From Paracoccus sp. R12_2 (GTDB lineage: Bacteria > Pseudomonadota > Alphaproteobacteria > Rhodobacterales > Rhodobacteraceae), in NCBI RefSeq assembly GCF_017744015.1, contig NZ_JAGHRA010000021.1, positions 1 to 50,106 on the forward strand: a DNA stretch of 50,106 nucleotides. Direction: 5' to 3'. The position numbers were made by a program, and so were the translations under genes. The notes beneath the pieces are model-generated. The model saw nothing but the letters and a program-made list of their open reading frames with translations, did not search any database and was not told the DNA's origin. Position 1 is the stretch's first letter. Every line of letters starts with the position of its first letter. This document shows, one piece after another, positions 1 to 9,211 of the stretch.

Positions 1-123
<123 letters not shown>

Positions 124-133
124 CGCGAGAACC

Positions 134-1537
134 TCAGGACCAGAACCGGCAAAGCTGAAGACGCGCAGAAAGGCCCGCGTCCGCGCGTTGAAAACGCAGA
201 TCGCCGCCATGCTGAGAGGCGACCGTGGACACGATGGCCAGTCCCAGCCCCACGCCCGATGCATCCGCACTGTTGCGGCCACGCTGGAAGGCGCCGGTCA
301 GCCGGTCGAGATCGTCCCCGGTCAGGACCGACCCGCGATCCGTGACGGTGATCCACGCGTCGTCGGCATCGCCGTCCACTGCGACCTCGGCCTCGCGGCC
401 GTATTTCAGGGCGTTGTCGATCAGGTTCGACAGCGCACGTCGCAGTGCGGTCGGCTGACCGCGCATCAGGATCGTATGGGGATCGGGCATCTCGCGCGAC
501 GCGGCACGCGCGAACAACGTGCCGGCGCCGGTGCGTCGCGCGGGCGGCGCGACCATCCGGACCGGCAGGCCGACGTCCTGATAATCGGCGACCACCGCCT
601 CGACCAGAGAGTTGAGCGACAATTGCCGGAAGGGCTCGGATCCGATCTCGGCCCTTGTATAAGTCAGCACGCCGTCGATCATGCTGGTCATCTCGTCGAT
701 GTCACGTTCCAGCTTGGCGCGCAGCTCGTCGTTCTCGATCAACGCGCTGCGCAGCCGCAGCCGCGTCGCCGGCGTTCCCAGATCGTGGCTGACGCCGGAC
801 AGCACCATCGCGCGGTTTTCCAGCGCCGCGCGGTCCTGCGCGACATAGGCGTTCACCGCCTCGGCGGTCTGGCGCAGTTCTTCGACGCCGCCGACGGGCA
901 GGGCCGCGGTGCGGGCGCGGTGATCGCGCAGGGCGGCGGCAAAATTGCTGAAGGCGGACGATACCTCGGCAACCCAGCCAAGCAGCAATCCCAGCCCGCC
1001 GATCAGGATGGCTGCGGCCAAAAGGCGCCGGTCCGGCGGCGCGGCGTCGCAGCCCCACACGGGGATGCCGTCGATCCGGCTCCAGATCCCGTCGTCCAGC
1101 TGCACGAACAGCCGCGGTTCGGTGCAGAACCGCGCCAGGGTGCGGGTGACCGAGGCAAGTCCCGCGGCCTGTGACCCGCCGCCGAAACTTTGCACCTCGG
1201 CGGCGGGATACTGGATATCCGGCGACTGGATCCGCACCGACAGGCGCGGACCCTGTGCCATGTCGGGGCGTCCGCCGGTCAGGCTGATCCGCGTCTCTCG
1301 CCAGCCTGCGGGCAGCACAGGTGGCACGGCAAGCTGCGTCACCTCCAGCCCGTCGGGCAGGGCGCCGCCGTTCAGCAGGCTGTCATGCAGCGCCAGCCCG
1401 GCGACATAAGCCTGCACCAGATGCGTGCGCCATGCCGTTTCCGAGGACATCCAGACCCAGACGCCGGCGCCGCCGACGATGATCGCCAGAACCACCCAAA
1501 GGCTGGCCAGCCAGCGCAGGCTGAGACGCCTAAACAT
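134..1537 (-). CDS. Membrane sensor histidine kinase (two-component system)
   Basis: 467 residues with the usual order: transmembrane helix near residues 10-30, periplasmic sensor segment to about 170, second helix about 171-193, HAMP linker, HisKA dimerisation domain with phospho-acceptor H251, and an HATPase domain with N-box NLIDNALKYG (about 371-380) and G-box GVGLGLAIV. The H-box reads SHDLGTP, with Gly where Arg is usual (HDLRTP). It overlaps the 3' end of the response-regulator gene by 8 bases, so the two are co-transcribed and probably translationally coupled. The position beside a glucose-type ABC operon resembles GtrS/GltR of Pseudomonas, so a sugar-related signal is a reasonable inference; the ligand cannot be read from the sequence. 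Confidence 0.9.
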   Translation of the reverse strand: MFRRLSLRWLASLWVVLAIIVGGAGVWVWMSSETAWRTHLVQAYVAGLALHDSLLNGGALPDGLEVTQLAVPPVLPAGWRETRISLTGGRPDMAQGPRLSVRIQSPDIQYPAAEVQSFGGGSQAAGLASVTRTLARFCTEPRLFVQLDDGIWSRIDGIPVWGCDAAPPDRRLLAAAILIGGLGLLLGWVAEVSSAFSNFAAALRDHRARTAALPVGGVEELRQTAEAVNAYVAQDRAALENRAMVLSGVSHDLGTPATRLRLRSALIENDELRAKLERDIDEMTSMIDGVLTYTRAEIGSEPFRQLSLNSLVEAVVADYQDVGLPVRMVAPPARRTGAGTLFARAASREMPDPHTILMRGQPTALRRALSNLIDNALKYGREAEVAVDGDADDAWITVTDRGSVLTGDDLDRLTGAFQRGRNSADASGVGLGLAIVSTVASQHGGDLRFQRADAGLSARLQLCRFWS

Positions 1538-2234
1538 CGCTGCGCGTCACCTCGGCCGCGAAAACATAGCCGGTGCCGCGTTCGGTCCGGATCAGCGCGG
1601 TATCGGTCTTCTGCCGCAACCGGCCCACCAGCATGTCGATCGCGCGGCCTTCGGCGGCCTCGTCATCGTCCAGCGCGGCGGCGATTTCCTCGCGGCTCAG
1701 CGGGATCAGCGGATTGGCCAGGAAGACGCGCAGCAGCGCCGTCTCGCGCGCGGACAGCGCGACCTGCCAACCGCCGGGCGCCGTGACCTCGTCGCGCCGG
1801 GCGTCATAGCGCCAGTCGGCAAAGCGGCAGACGGCATCGCGCCGGCGATGCGTCAGGCTGGGTGCGCGATGGGCGCGGCGCAGCACCGCCCGGATCCGCG
1901 CCAGCAGCAGTTCGGGGTTGAAGGGCTTGGCGATATAGTCGTCGGCCCCGACCTCGTATCCCGCCATCCGCTGATGATCCGCGGACAAGGCCGAGACCAT
2001 GATGATCGGCACATCCTGCGCCGCGCGGATCTCGGCGCAGATCGCAACCCCGTCATCGTCACCCAAGGACACGTCCAGCAGGATCAGATCGACCCGGGCT
2101 GCGCTTAGCGCGGTCAGCGCGGCCGCGCGGCTTTCGGTGCAGGTCACGTGAAATCCCTGCCGTTGCAGATAGGCGGCCAGCATCGCCGCCATCTCGGCGT
2201 CATCTTCGACGATCAGCAGCCGGTGCAGGCTCAT
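1530..2234 (-). CDS. OmpR/PhoB-family response regulator
   Basis: 234 residues. The receiver domain has the acidic pair in VEDD (about 10-12), phospho-acceptor D54 in LILLDVSL and K103 in IAKPF. The C-terminal winged helix ends in the family motif RTERGTGYVF. It is the first gene of the pair with the downstream histidine kinase. A tandem TTYGTAAC repeat 51 bases upstream of its start fits the paired direct half-sites bound by OmpR-family dimers, so autoregulation and control of the divergent sugar transporter are likely but inferred. Confidence 0.92.
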   Translation of the reverse strand: MSLHRLLIVEDDAEMAAMLAAYLQRQGFHVTCTESRAAALTALSAARVDLILLDVSLGDDDGVAICAEIRAAQDVPIIMVSALSADHQRMAGYEVGADDYIAKPFNPELLLARIRAVLRRAHRAPSLTHRRRDAVCRFADWRYDARRDEVTAPGGWQVALSARETALLRVFLANPLIPLSREEIAAALDDDEAAEGRAIDMLVGRLRQKTDTALIRTERGTGYVFAAEVTRSDV

Positions 2235-2284
2235 CGGGGTATCCTCCGCGCATTCAGGGCGTTCTTAGCAGCCACGCGCAAGGC

Positions 2285-2302
2285 TTCGTAACAGTTTGTA
2301 AC
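2285..2302 (-). promoter_or_regulatory. Tandem 10-bp direct repeat, candidate OmpR-type operator
   Basis: TTCGTAAC (2285-2292) is repeated as TTTGTAAC (2295-2302), start-to-start spacing exactly 10 bp, 7 of 8 bases identical. OmpR/PhoB-family dimers typically bind direct repeats with 10-11 bp period. The site lies in the intergenic region between the response regulator and gtsA. Confidence 0.5.
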
Positions 2303-2422
2303 GTGGCGCGGGGATTTCTGCTGCACGCATGGCTGATCCGCGTTGTCGTCATGGCTGTGGATTTGGCATGATGATCGCCGACGCGGACCGCGAGTCCGTG
2401 CAACAAAGATCTGGGAGGATCC

Positions 2423-3664
2423 ATGTATATGAAATCCGTTCTGGCGGCTTCGACCGCCATGATGCTGGCTGGCCCGGTGATGGCCGAGCCGACAGCCGAG
2501 GTTCTGCACTGGTGGACATCGGGCGGCGAGGCGAAATCCGTCGCCGTGTTGCAGGACCAGTTCAAGGCCGAAGGCGGCACCTGGACCGACATGCCGGTGG
2601 CCGGCGGTGGCGGCGATGCCGCGATGACCGCCCTGCGCGCCCGCGTTCTGGCCGGCAACGCGCCGACCGCCGTGCAGCTGAAAGGTCCGGCGATCCAGGA
2701 ATGGTACGAGGAAACCGGGCTGGCCGATATCGGCTCGGTCGCCGAGGAAAATGGCTGGGACGATGTTCTGCCCGCGCAGTTGGCCGAACACATGAAATGC
2801 GAAGGCCAGTGGTGTGCCGCACCGGTCAACGTGCACCGCGTCAACTGGATCTGGGGCAACAAGCAGATCCTGGATGAACACGGCATCACCCAGCCGACGA
2901 CCTGGGAAGAATTCAATGCCGCCGCCGAAAAGCTGAAAGAGGCGGGCGTCACGCCGCTGGCGCATGGCGGCCAGAACTGGCAGGACGCGACGATCTTCGA
3001 AACCGTCGTGCTGGGGCAGGGCGCCGATTTCTACCAGAAGGCGCTGGTCGATCTGGACCCCGAGGCGCTGAAGTCCGACACCATGAAGGGCGTCTTCGAC
3101 GAATTGCGCACCCTGCGCGGCTATGTCGACGACAATTTCTCGGGCCGCGACTGGAACCTTGCCACCGCCATGGTGATGAACGGCGAGGCGGCATTCCAGA
3201 TCATGGGTGACTGGGCCAAGGGCGAGTTCCTGGCCGCCGGCAAGCAGCCGGGGGTGGATTTCGTCTGCTGGCCGACGCCGGGCAACGGGTTCCTTTACAA
3301 CGTCGACAGCTTTGCCTTCTTCAATGTCGAGGGTGAGGACAAGCAGCAGGGTCAGAAACTGCTGGCCAAGCTGATCATGGGCCCCGATTTCCAGAAGACG
3401 TTCAACCTGAACAAGGGATCGATTCCCGCCCGCACCGATGTGGCGCTGGACGAGTTCGACGATTGCGCCAAGCAGTCCAACCAGGACATGAGCGCTGACG
3501 CCGAAGACGGATCGCTGCTGCCGTCCTATGCCCACGGCATGGCGCTGCGCGGTGCGCAGGCTGGTGCGATCACCGATGTCGTGACGAACTTCTTCAACAG
3601 CGACATGTCGTCCGAGGACGCGGTGCAGCAACTGGCCGACGCCGTCGCCGCCTCGCAGATGTAA
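2423..3664 (+). CDS. gtsA: Glucose/mannose-type ABC transporter substrate-binding protein
   Basis: 413 residues with an N-terminal signal peptide (cleavage probably after VMA, near residue 21) and a family-1 carbohydrate-binding fold. The mature N-terminus EVLHWWTSGGEAKSVAVL and the GGGGDAAMTAL segment are typical of GtsA/GltB glucose- and mannose-binding proteins of Pseudomonas and Rhodobacteraceae. A strong Shine-Dalgarno (GGGAGGA) precedes ATG 2423; an in-frame ATG two codons later is an alternative. First gene of a four-gene import operon; a hairpin follows the stop, as is common where the binding protein must be made in excess of the permeases. Specificity for glucose is inferred from the family. 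Confidence 0.85.
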   Translation: MYMKSVLAASTAMMLAGPVMAEPTAEVLHWWTSGGEAKSVAVLQDQFKAEGGTWTDMPVAGGGGDAAMTALRARVLAGNAPTAVQLKGPAIQEWYEETGLADIGSVAEENGWDDVLPAQLAEHMKCEGQWCAAPVNVHRVNWIWGNKQILDEHGITQPTTWEEFNAAAEKLKEAGVTPLAHGGQNWQDATIFETVVLGQGADFYQKALVDLDPEALKSDTMKGVFDELRTLRGYVDDNFSGRDWNLATAMVMNGEAAFQIMGDWAKGEFLAAGKQPGVDFVCWPTPGNGFLYNVDSFAFFNVEGEDKQQGQKLLAKLIMGPDFQKTFNLNKGSIPARTDVALDEFDDCAKQSNQDMSADAEDGSLLPSYAHGMALRGAQAGAITDVVTNFFNSDMSSEDAVQQLADAVAASQM

Positions 3665-3676
3665 TCACGCAAAGAC

Positions 3677-3706
3677 GGCCCGCGGCGATGCGTTTCGGCG
3701 CGGGCC
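3677..3706 (+). terminator. Intercistronic hairpin after the binding-protein gene
   Basis: Perfect 8-bp inverted repeat GGCCCGCG (3677-3684) / CGCGGGCC (3699-3706) with a 14-base loop, followed by TTATCATTT. It sits between gtsA and gtsB, where such structures usually stabilise the upstream message or attenuate read-through rather than end the operon. Confidence 0.6.
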
Positions 3707-3731
3707 TTATCATTTGGGGGGACCTCCGGAC

Positions 3732-4604
3732 ATGGAATGGCTTGAACGCAACGTGCCCAAGCTGGTGCTTGCGCCGTCCTTCGTCGCGATCCTGATCTTC
3801 GTCTATGGCTTCATCGCATGGACCGCATGGGTCAGCCTGACGCGATCCAAGCTGATGCCGCGATACGAGCTTGATGGCTTCGGGCAATACACCCGGCTGT
3901 TCGCCTCGCCGCGCTGGGACGTCGCGATGAACAACCTCTATATCTTCGGGGCGCTGTTCATCATCATCTCGATGCTGATCGGACTGATGCTGGCGATCTT
4001 CCTGGATCAGAAGATCCGGGCCGAAGGTGTCCTGCGCACGATCTATCTTTACCCGATGGCGCTGTCGTTGATCGTGACCGGCACGGCGTGGAAATGGATC
4101 CTGAACCCGGGTCTGGGTATCCAGGAAATGGTCCGCGGCTGGGGGTTCGAAAGCTTTGCCTTCGACTGGCTGATCCGGCCGGAAATGGCGATCTATACCA
4201 TCGTCATCGCCGCCGTCTGGCAGGCTTCTGGCTTTGTCATGGCGCTGTTCCTGGCGGGCCTGCGATCGGTGGATACCGAGATCATCCGTGCCGCGCAGGT
4301 CGACGGCATCCCGACGCGCCGGATCTATTCGGCGATCATCATTCCGACCATGGCGCCGATCTTCCTGTCCGCCTTCATCGTGCTGGCGCATCTGGCCATC
4401 AAGGCCTTCGATCTTGTCATCGCGCTGACCAATGGTGGTCCCGGCTATGCCACCGACCTTCCCGCGACCTACATGTATGCGATGGCATTCTCGCGCGGGG
4501 ATCTGGGTCAGGCGGCCGCCAGCGCAATGATCATGATGATGGTCATCTTCGCCATCGTCGTCCCGTATCTTTACAGCGAATTGAGGCCGCGCCGTGACCA
4601 GTAA
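3732..4604 (+). CDS. gtsB: Sugar ABC transporter permease (MalF/GtsB type)
   Basis: 290 residues, about six transmembrane helices, first near residues 14-34. The EAA loop that docks on the ATPase is seen in DTEIIRAAQVDGIPTRR. ATG 3732 follows a G-rich ribosome binding site (GGGGGGA); a TTG 18 bases upstream is in frame but would overlap that site, so ATG was chosen. It overlaps the next permease by 11 bases. Together with gtsC it forms the membrane channel of the glucose-type importer. Confidence 0.88.
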   Translation: MEWLERNVPKLVLAPSFVAILIFVYGFIAWTAWVSLTRSKLMPRYELDGFGQYTRLFASPRWDVAMNNLYIFGALFIIISMLIGLMLAIFLDQKIRAEGVLRTIYLYPMALSLIVTGTAWKWILNPGLGIQEMVRGWGFESFAFDWLIRPEMAIYTIVIAAVWQASGFVMALFLAGLRSVDTEIIRAAQVDGIPTRRIYSAIIIPTMAPIFLSAFIVLAHLAIKAFDLVIALTNGGPGYATDLPATYMYAMAFSRGDLGQAAASAMIMMMVIFAIVVPYLYSELRPRRDQ

Positions 4605-5451
4605 CACAACCATGCTGCGCTGGGGTCTGTACGGCATCCTGATCCTGTTCGCGCTGTTCTATCTGCTGCCGCTTTTCGTGATGCTGACGACGTCGCTGAA
4701 AAGCCTTGAGGAAATCCGTACCGGCAGCCTGCTTGCGCTGCCGCGCGGTCTGACCTTCCAACCGTGGATCGAGGCCTGGTCCAGTGCCTGTGCCGGTACC
4801 CAATGCGAAGGATTGCGGCCATTCTTCTGGAACAGCGTCCTGATGGCGGTGCCCGCCGTGATGATCTCGACCATCGTCGGCGCGCTGAACGGCTATGTGT
4901 TCGCCCAGTGGCGGTTTCCGGGTGCGAACCTGTTCTTCGCCGCGATCTTGTTCGGCTGCTTCATCCCGTTCCAGGTGGTGCTGATGCCGATGGCACGGAT
5001 GCTGGGCCTGATGGGCCTTGCGGGGACGATTCCGGGGCTGATCTTCGTGCATGTCATCTACGGGATCGGTTTCACCACGCTGTTCTTCCGCAACTACTAT
5101 GTCACCATCCCGCAGGAGCTGGTGCGCGCTGCCAAGGTCGATGGGGCGGGCTTCTTCCGCATCTTCTGGTCGATCTTCCTGCCGATCTCGCTGCCGATCA
5201 TCACCGTCTCGGTCATCTGGCAGTTCACCCAGATCTGGAACGACTTCCTGTTCGGGGTCAGCTTCAGCGGACCGGGCAGCCAGCCCGTGACCGTCGCGCT
5301 GAACAACATCGTCAACTCCACCACCGGCGTCAAAGCCTACAATGTGGACATGGCCGCCGCGATCATCGCCGCGCTGCCCACGCTGCTGGTCTATGTCGTC
5401 GCCGGGAAATACTTCATCCGCGGTCTGACCGCCGGTTCCGTGAAAGGGTGA
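4594..5451 (+). CDS. gtsC: Sugar ABC transporter permease (MalG/GtsC type)
   Basis: 285 residues, six predicted membrane helices. The EAA motif appears as PQELVRAAKVDGAGFFR followed by FLPISLPI, which is the MalG-type pattern. A short cysteine-containing periplasmic insertion (CAGTQC) lies near residue 65. The GTG start at 4594 overlaps the end of gtsB, and the ATPase gene begins 4 bases after the stop. It is the partner channel subunit of gtsB. Confidence 0.88.
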   Translation: MTSNTTMLRWGLYGILILFALFYLLPLFVMLTTSLKSLEEIRTGSLLALPRGLTFQPWIEAWSSACAGTQCEGLRPFFWNSVLMAVPAVMISTIVGALNGYVFAQWRFPGANLFFAAILFGCFIPFQVVLMPMARMLGLMGLAGTIPGLIFVHVIYGIGFTTLFFRNYYVTIPQELVRAAKVDGAGFFRIFWSIFLPISLPIITVSVIWQFTQIWNDFLFGVSFSGPGSQPVTVALNNIVNSTTGVKAYNVDMAAAIIAALPTLLVYVVAGKYFIRGLTAGSVKG

Positions 5452-5455
5452 TCCC

Positions 5456-6562
5456 ATGCCGATCCTCGAAATCGACCAACTGCAGAAATCCTATGGCGAA
5501 ACCCATATCCTGCACGACATCAATATCAGCATCGAGGAAGGCGACTTTCTGGTGCTGGTCGGCCCCTCGGGCTGCGGCAAGTCCACGCTGCTGAACTGCA
5601 TCGCGGGGCTGGAACCGATCACCGGCGGCACCATCCGCATCGCCGACCGCGACGTGACGGGCGTCAGCCCCAAGGATCGCGACATCGCCATGGTGTTCCA
5701 GTCCTATGCGCTGTACCCGACCATGTCGGTGGCCAAGAACATCACCTTCGGCATGCAGGTGCGCGGCGTGGACAAGGCGACGCAGGACCGCAAGCTGAAA
5801 GAGGTGGCGGGTCAGTTGCAGATCGAACAGCTTCTGCATCGCAAGCCGGGCCAGCTGTCCGGCGGCCAGCGGCAGCGCGTGGCGATGGGCCGGGCGCTGG
5901 TCCGCGATCCGAAGCTGTTCCTGTTCGACGAACCGCTGTCCAACCTTGACGCCAAGCTGCGCGTCAGCATGCGGACCGAGATCAAGAAGCTGCATCAGGA
6001 TCTGAACGCCAGCATCGTCTATGTCACCCATGACCAGATCGAGGCGATGACGCTGGCCACCAAGATCGTCGTCATGAAGGCGGGCGTGATCCAGCAGATC
6101 GGCACCCCGGCGGAAATCTATAACCGCCCGGCCAACATGTTTGTGGCCGATTTCATGGGCAGCCCGGCGATGAACCTGATCCCGGCGCGGGCGCGCCCGC
6201 AGGACGGCGTGACCCGGATCGAGATCGACCGTGACGGGGCCGAGCCGCTGGTCATCACCGATCCGGTCGCGCGCGATCTGCCGGCCGAAATCGTTCTGGG
6301 TGTCCGTCCCGAAGATATCCACGAGGCGACCGGACAGGCGCATCTGCCCGAAAATGCCCAAGGTGCGGGGGGCGATGTGATGATCGACGTGGTCGAGCCC
6401 GCCGGCGCGGATACATTTGCCGTCACGCATCTGGGCGGAAAACCGGTGACCGCGCGGCTGCGCGCCGAAAGCGCGGTGGCGGCGAAGACGCGATTTCCGT
6501 TGGCGTTCGACCTGTCGAAAGTGTCCTATTTCTCGCCACAGGACGGCAGCCGCCTGAACTGA
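5456..6562 (+). CDS. Carbohydrate ABC transporter ATPase (MalK/UgpC family)
   Basis: 368 residues. Walker A GPSGCGKST (about 36-44), Q-loop VFQSYALYP, signature LSGGQRQR, Walker B LFLFDEPLSNLDAK and H-loop VTHDQ are all present, followed by the C-terminal OB-fold (TOBE) domain containing GVRPEDI. This is the MalK/UgpC layout that powers CUT1 sugar importers. It is the last gene of the gts operon and would be called gtsD if the Pseudomonas scheme is followed. The C-terminal domain could carry regulatory contacts, but nothing visible identifies them. Confidence 0.92.
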   Translation: MPILEIDQLQKSYGETHILHDINISIEEGDFLVLVGPSGCGKSTLLNCIAGLEPITGGTIRIADRDVTGVSPKDRDIAMVFQSYALYPTMSVAKNITFGMQVRGVDKATQDRKLKEVAGQLQIEQLLHRKPGQLSGGQRQRVAMGRALVRDPKLFLFDEPLSNLDAKLRVSMRTEIKKLHQDLNASIVYVTHDQIEAMTLATKIVVMKAGVIQQIGTPAEIYNRPANMFVADFMGSPAMNLIPARARPQDGVTRIEIDRDGAEPLVITDPVARDLPAEIVLGVRPEDIHEATGQAHLPENAQGAGGDVMIDVVEPAGADTFAVTHLGGKPVTARLRAESAVAAKTRFPLAFDLSKVSYFSPQDGSRLN

Positions 6563-6573
6563 GTGTCAGACAT

Positions 6574-6598
6574 TCGCGCGGCGTGGATCGTCGCGCGA
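6574..6598. terminator. Inverted repeat between convergent operons
   Basis: TCGCGCG (6574-6580) pairs with CGCGCGA (6592-6598) around an 11-base loop in the 43-base gap between the convergent ATPase and glycosyltransferase genes. No T-run follows on either strand, so it is at best a weak bidirectional terminator. Confidence 0.35.
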
Positions 6599-6605
6599 TC
6601 TGCGC

Positions 6606-7658
6606 TCAGCGTTCCGAAGCTGCGACCGCCGCAATGACCTTGCTGGCGGTCGTCGCCGTGTCGCGCCAATCGGGCAGGGCCTGACCTGCCGCTTCAGCCG
6701 CCAGGGTCAGCCGTTCCCGCAGGGCCCCGTCAGACAGGATGCGGTCCAGCGCCGCTGCAAACGCCGCCGGATCGTCGGTCGGTGTCAGCAATCTTGTGCC
6801 GGTCGGCAGCGTCTCGGGCACCGCCCCGGTGTCGCAGCTGACGACCGGCAATCCGTTCAACAAGGCCTCGTCGAAGACGATGCCGTATCCCTCGTATCTG
6901 GTCGCCAGTGCAAAGACCGATGCGCGGGCGTAAAGGCGCCGCAGCCGGGTGTCGTCGACGCGGCCAGCAAGCTGGATCCGCGCCGCGACAGGGCTGGCGT
7001 TCACCATGTCCTGCAAGGCGGCGGCATGGGATCTGTCCCACGGATTGCCGACGATGACCGCCTGCCAGTCCAGATGCGCGATACGCGTCAGGGCCGCGAT
7101 CAGCACGTCATGGCCCTTGCGCGGATGCAGGATGCCGACCGACAGGATCAGGGGTGGGCTAACCGGTGCGCGGGGCAGGCGTGTCTTGTCCACGCCGGGC
7201 CGGGCCACGGTGATCTTTGCGGGCGGCACGTCATAGCGGTCGATCAGGATCCGGCGCGTATGCGGGCTGGGAACCAGCACATGCCGCGACAGTCGCAGAT
7301 TTTCCCGCTCGGTCTGCAGAAGCTGCGCGCGGCGCGCAGCGCTCAGCCCGCTTTCTTCCGCCAGCGGGTGGTGGACCATGGCGATCACCGGGGCACGAAC
7401 AGTTGCCAGCCCGGAGGGGTCGATGGCGCCGGACACCAGCCCGTCAAGGATCAGCGGGCGGGCCGGGTCCAGAGACCGCAACATGCCGACCGCGCATGCC
7501 ATGTCGTCGGGACCGGCATCCGGAAAACTGGCAGGCAGTTCCAGATGCTGCATGTCGTGTCCCAGTTCGCGCAGGCCCGACAGCAGCCGCTTTTCGTACA
7601 AATAGCCGCCGGTCAGGGTGTCGATATCCCCCGGGATCGCAAAGGCGGCGGGGATCAC
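6606..7658 (-). CDS. GT4-family glycosyltransferase
   Basis: 350 residues from a GTG start whose GTGA overlaps the TGA of the permease gene; a longer reading upstream lies inside the permease gene and is not credible. The C-terminal Rossmann half has the retaining GT-B motif E-x7-E (EGYGIVFDE) followed by GLPVVSCDTGAVPE, and a central SVGILHPRKGHDVLIAA segment is typical of GT4 enzymes. It would transfer a sugar from a nucleotide donor to an unknown acceptor in the cytoplasm. Last gene of a seven-gene operon that also makes a CDP-alcohol phosphotransferase and two polytopic membrane proteins, which suggests a glycosylated lipid or phosphoglyco-conjugate as product; this is inference. Confidence 0.88.
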   Translation of the reverse strand: MIPAAFAIPGDIDTLTGGYLYEKRLLSGLRELGHDMQHLELPASFPDAGPDDMACAVGMLRSLDPARPLILDGLVSGAIDPSGLATVRAPVIAMVHHPLAEESGLSAARRAQLLQTERENLRLSRHVLVPSPHTRRILIDRYDVPPAKITVARPGVDKTRLPRAPVSPPLILSVGILHPRKGHDVLIAALTRIAHLDWQAVIVGNPWDRSHAAALQDMVNASPVAARIQLAGRVDDTRLRRLYARASVFALATRYEGYGIVFDEALLNGLPVVSCDTGAVPETLPTGTRLLTPTDDPAAFAAALDRILSDGALRERLTLAAEAAGQALPDWRDTATTASKVIAAVAASER

Positions 7659-9211
7659 CGGCGGACCTGTTCGGGGGCATAGATGGACAGGATGCGCCGT
7701 TCGACGGCTGCGACACCGGCATAGCAGACGGCCGAAATCGTCGTGACCACGACGACCGCTGCCCAAAGCATGTTATAGTCCGACACCGAAGCCGAAAGCG
7801 CCATCAGGCTGCCCAGACCGCGACCGGTGGTCAGCCATTCGACCACCGTAACGGCAAGGATCGCGGCAGGAACGCTCATCCTGGCGGCGGCGAACAGCGC
7901 GGGCAGCATCGCGGGAAGACGGACATGCGCCATCTGGCGCAGCCGCCCGGCGGCATAGGTATGGAACACGTCAAGGATCTGCCCCGGCGCCTGGCGCAGC
8001 CCGTGCAGGCAAGCAACCAGCGTCGGAAAGAACACCATCACCGCGACCAGTGAAATCGTGCCAAGCGCGCCGCGCCCCAGAAACAGCACGATCAGCGGGG
8101 CCGTCGTGACGATCGGCACCGACCGCAGGGCGACGGCGATCGGCATGACCAGCGCCGACAGGTTCGGCACGATCACCAGCGCGACGGCCAATCCCGCGCC
8201 AAGGATCAACCCGGCCAGATAGCCGGGAAGCAGGAATACCGCCGTTTCGGCCAGTGCCGCCCACAACGTGTCGCGGGTCGCGGCGGCCTGGGGCGCCGTG
8301 GTCAGCGCGGCCATCACGTCCAGAGGAGACTTGGCGAAAAACGGATTCATGCCCGGCAGCGCCATGGCGCCCCACCACAACACCAGCACCACCGCGACCA
8401 GCAGGATGGGCTGCATGACCCGTTCCGGACGGGAACCCCCCATGATGCGCGGCGGTGCAAGGATCACCGGCGGCCGGTCGTGCAGGACCGCCCGCGCCAG
8501 CGCGCCGATCGCGGCATAGACTGCCATCGACACCGCCGCAGCCAGCGCCGCGATCGCCCACAGCGCCGGCACGTCCAGCGCGCGCATGAAGCGAATGGTC
8601 AAGACGCCCATGCCCCGTTCTGCCCCGGTGAATTCGCCCACCATCGCGCCAAGGAACGCGGCCGGTGCGGCGATCTGCAGACCCGCGAACAGATAGGGCA
8701 GGGCGGCTCGGGCGCGGACATGGATCAATTCGGACCAGCGGCCGCGCCCATAGCTGTGGACCAGGTCCAGCCAGACGGCGGGCGTCGCGCGCAGCCCGGT
8801 CAACAGCGGGATCAGGGTGGTGTAGTAAACTGCCAGTGCGGCAAGGACGATCTGCGGGCCGTCGCCCGGGCCCATCAGGACGCGCAGGATCGGGCCGGTC
8901 GCGATCAGCGGCAGGCAGAAGACCACCAGCGCCAATCCCGAAACAAGGTTCAGAAGGCGCGGCCAGATCATCGCCACCGCGGCCAGTGCGACGGCGACCA
9001 GATTACCCGCCAGAAACCCCAGCGTGGCATTGGCCAGGGTGGCGCTTAAGGCGCGTCCGATCAGGCCGGGATTGGTGGTGATCCACCTCGCGACCTCGGT
9101 CGGACCTGCAACCAGATGTCCGCCTTGCAGGGCGGCAGCCAGGGCAACCCAGCCAAGGATCAGAATGCCCCCCCCCAGAAGCGGCGGGCCGACGGCCGCC
9201 GCGCGCATCAT
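7655..9211 (-). CDS. ABC permease with two fused SsuC/TauC-type domains
   Basis: 518 residues holding two complete permease domains in one chain. The first EAA loop is around SELIHVRARAALPYLFAGLQ followed by FLGAMVGEFTG; the second is around MAHVRLPAMLPALFAAARM followed by TVVEWLTTGRGLG. In the nitrate/sulfonate/pyrimidine-precursor (NMT1-type) importers the permease is normally a homodimer of about 260-residue subunits, so this is an internal duplication producing a pseudo-dimer. The stop overlaps the glycosyltransferase start, and the ATPase gene upstream overlaps its start by 4 bases. The transported compound is unknown. Confidence 0.85.
   Translation of the reverse strand: MMRAAAVGPPLLGGGILILGWVALAAALQGGHLVAGPTEVARWITTNPGLIGRALSATLANATLGFLAGNLVAVALAAVAMIWPRLLNLVSGLALVVFCLPLIATGPILRVLMGPGDGPQIVLAALAVYYTTLIPLLTGLRATPAVWLDLVHSYGRGRWSELIHVRARAALPYLFAGLQIAAPAAFLGAMVGEFTGAERGMGVLTIRFMRALDVPALWAIAALAAAVSMAVYAAIGALARAVLHDRPPVILAPPRIMGGSRPERVMQPILLVAVVLVLWWGAMALPGMNPFFAKSPLDVMAALTTAPQAAATRDTLWAALAETAVFLLPGYLAGLILGAGLAVALVIVPNLSALVMPIAVALRSVPIVTTAPLIVLFLGRGALGTISLVAVMVFFPTLVACLHGLRQAPGQILDVFHTYAAGRLRQMAHVRLPAMLPALFAAARMSVPAAILAVTVVEWLTTGRGLGSLMALSASVSDYNMLWAAVVVVTTISAVCYAGVAAVERRILSIYAPEQVRR

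Noticed and set aside
2231..3631. 466-residue minus-strand open frame opposite gtsA
   Set aside because: It lies antisense to a clear binding-protein gene, is His/Arg/Gln-rich with no motif, and arises from high GC content.
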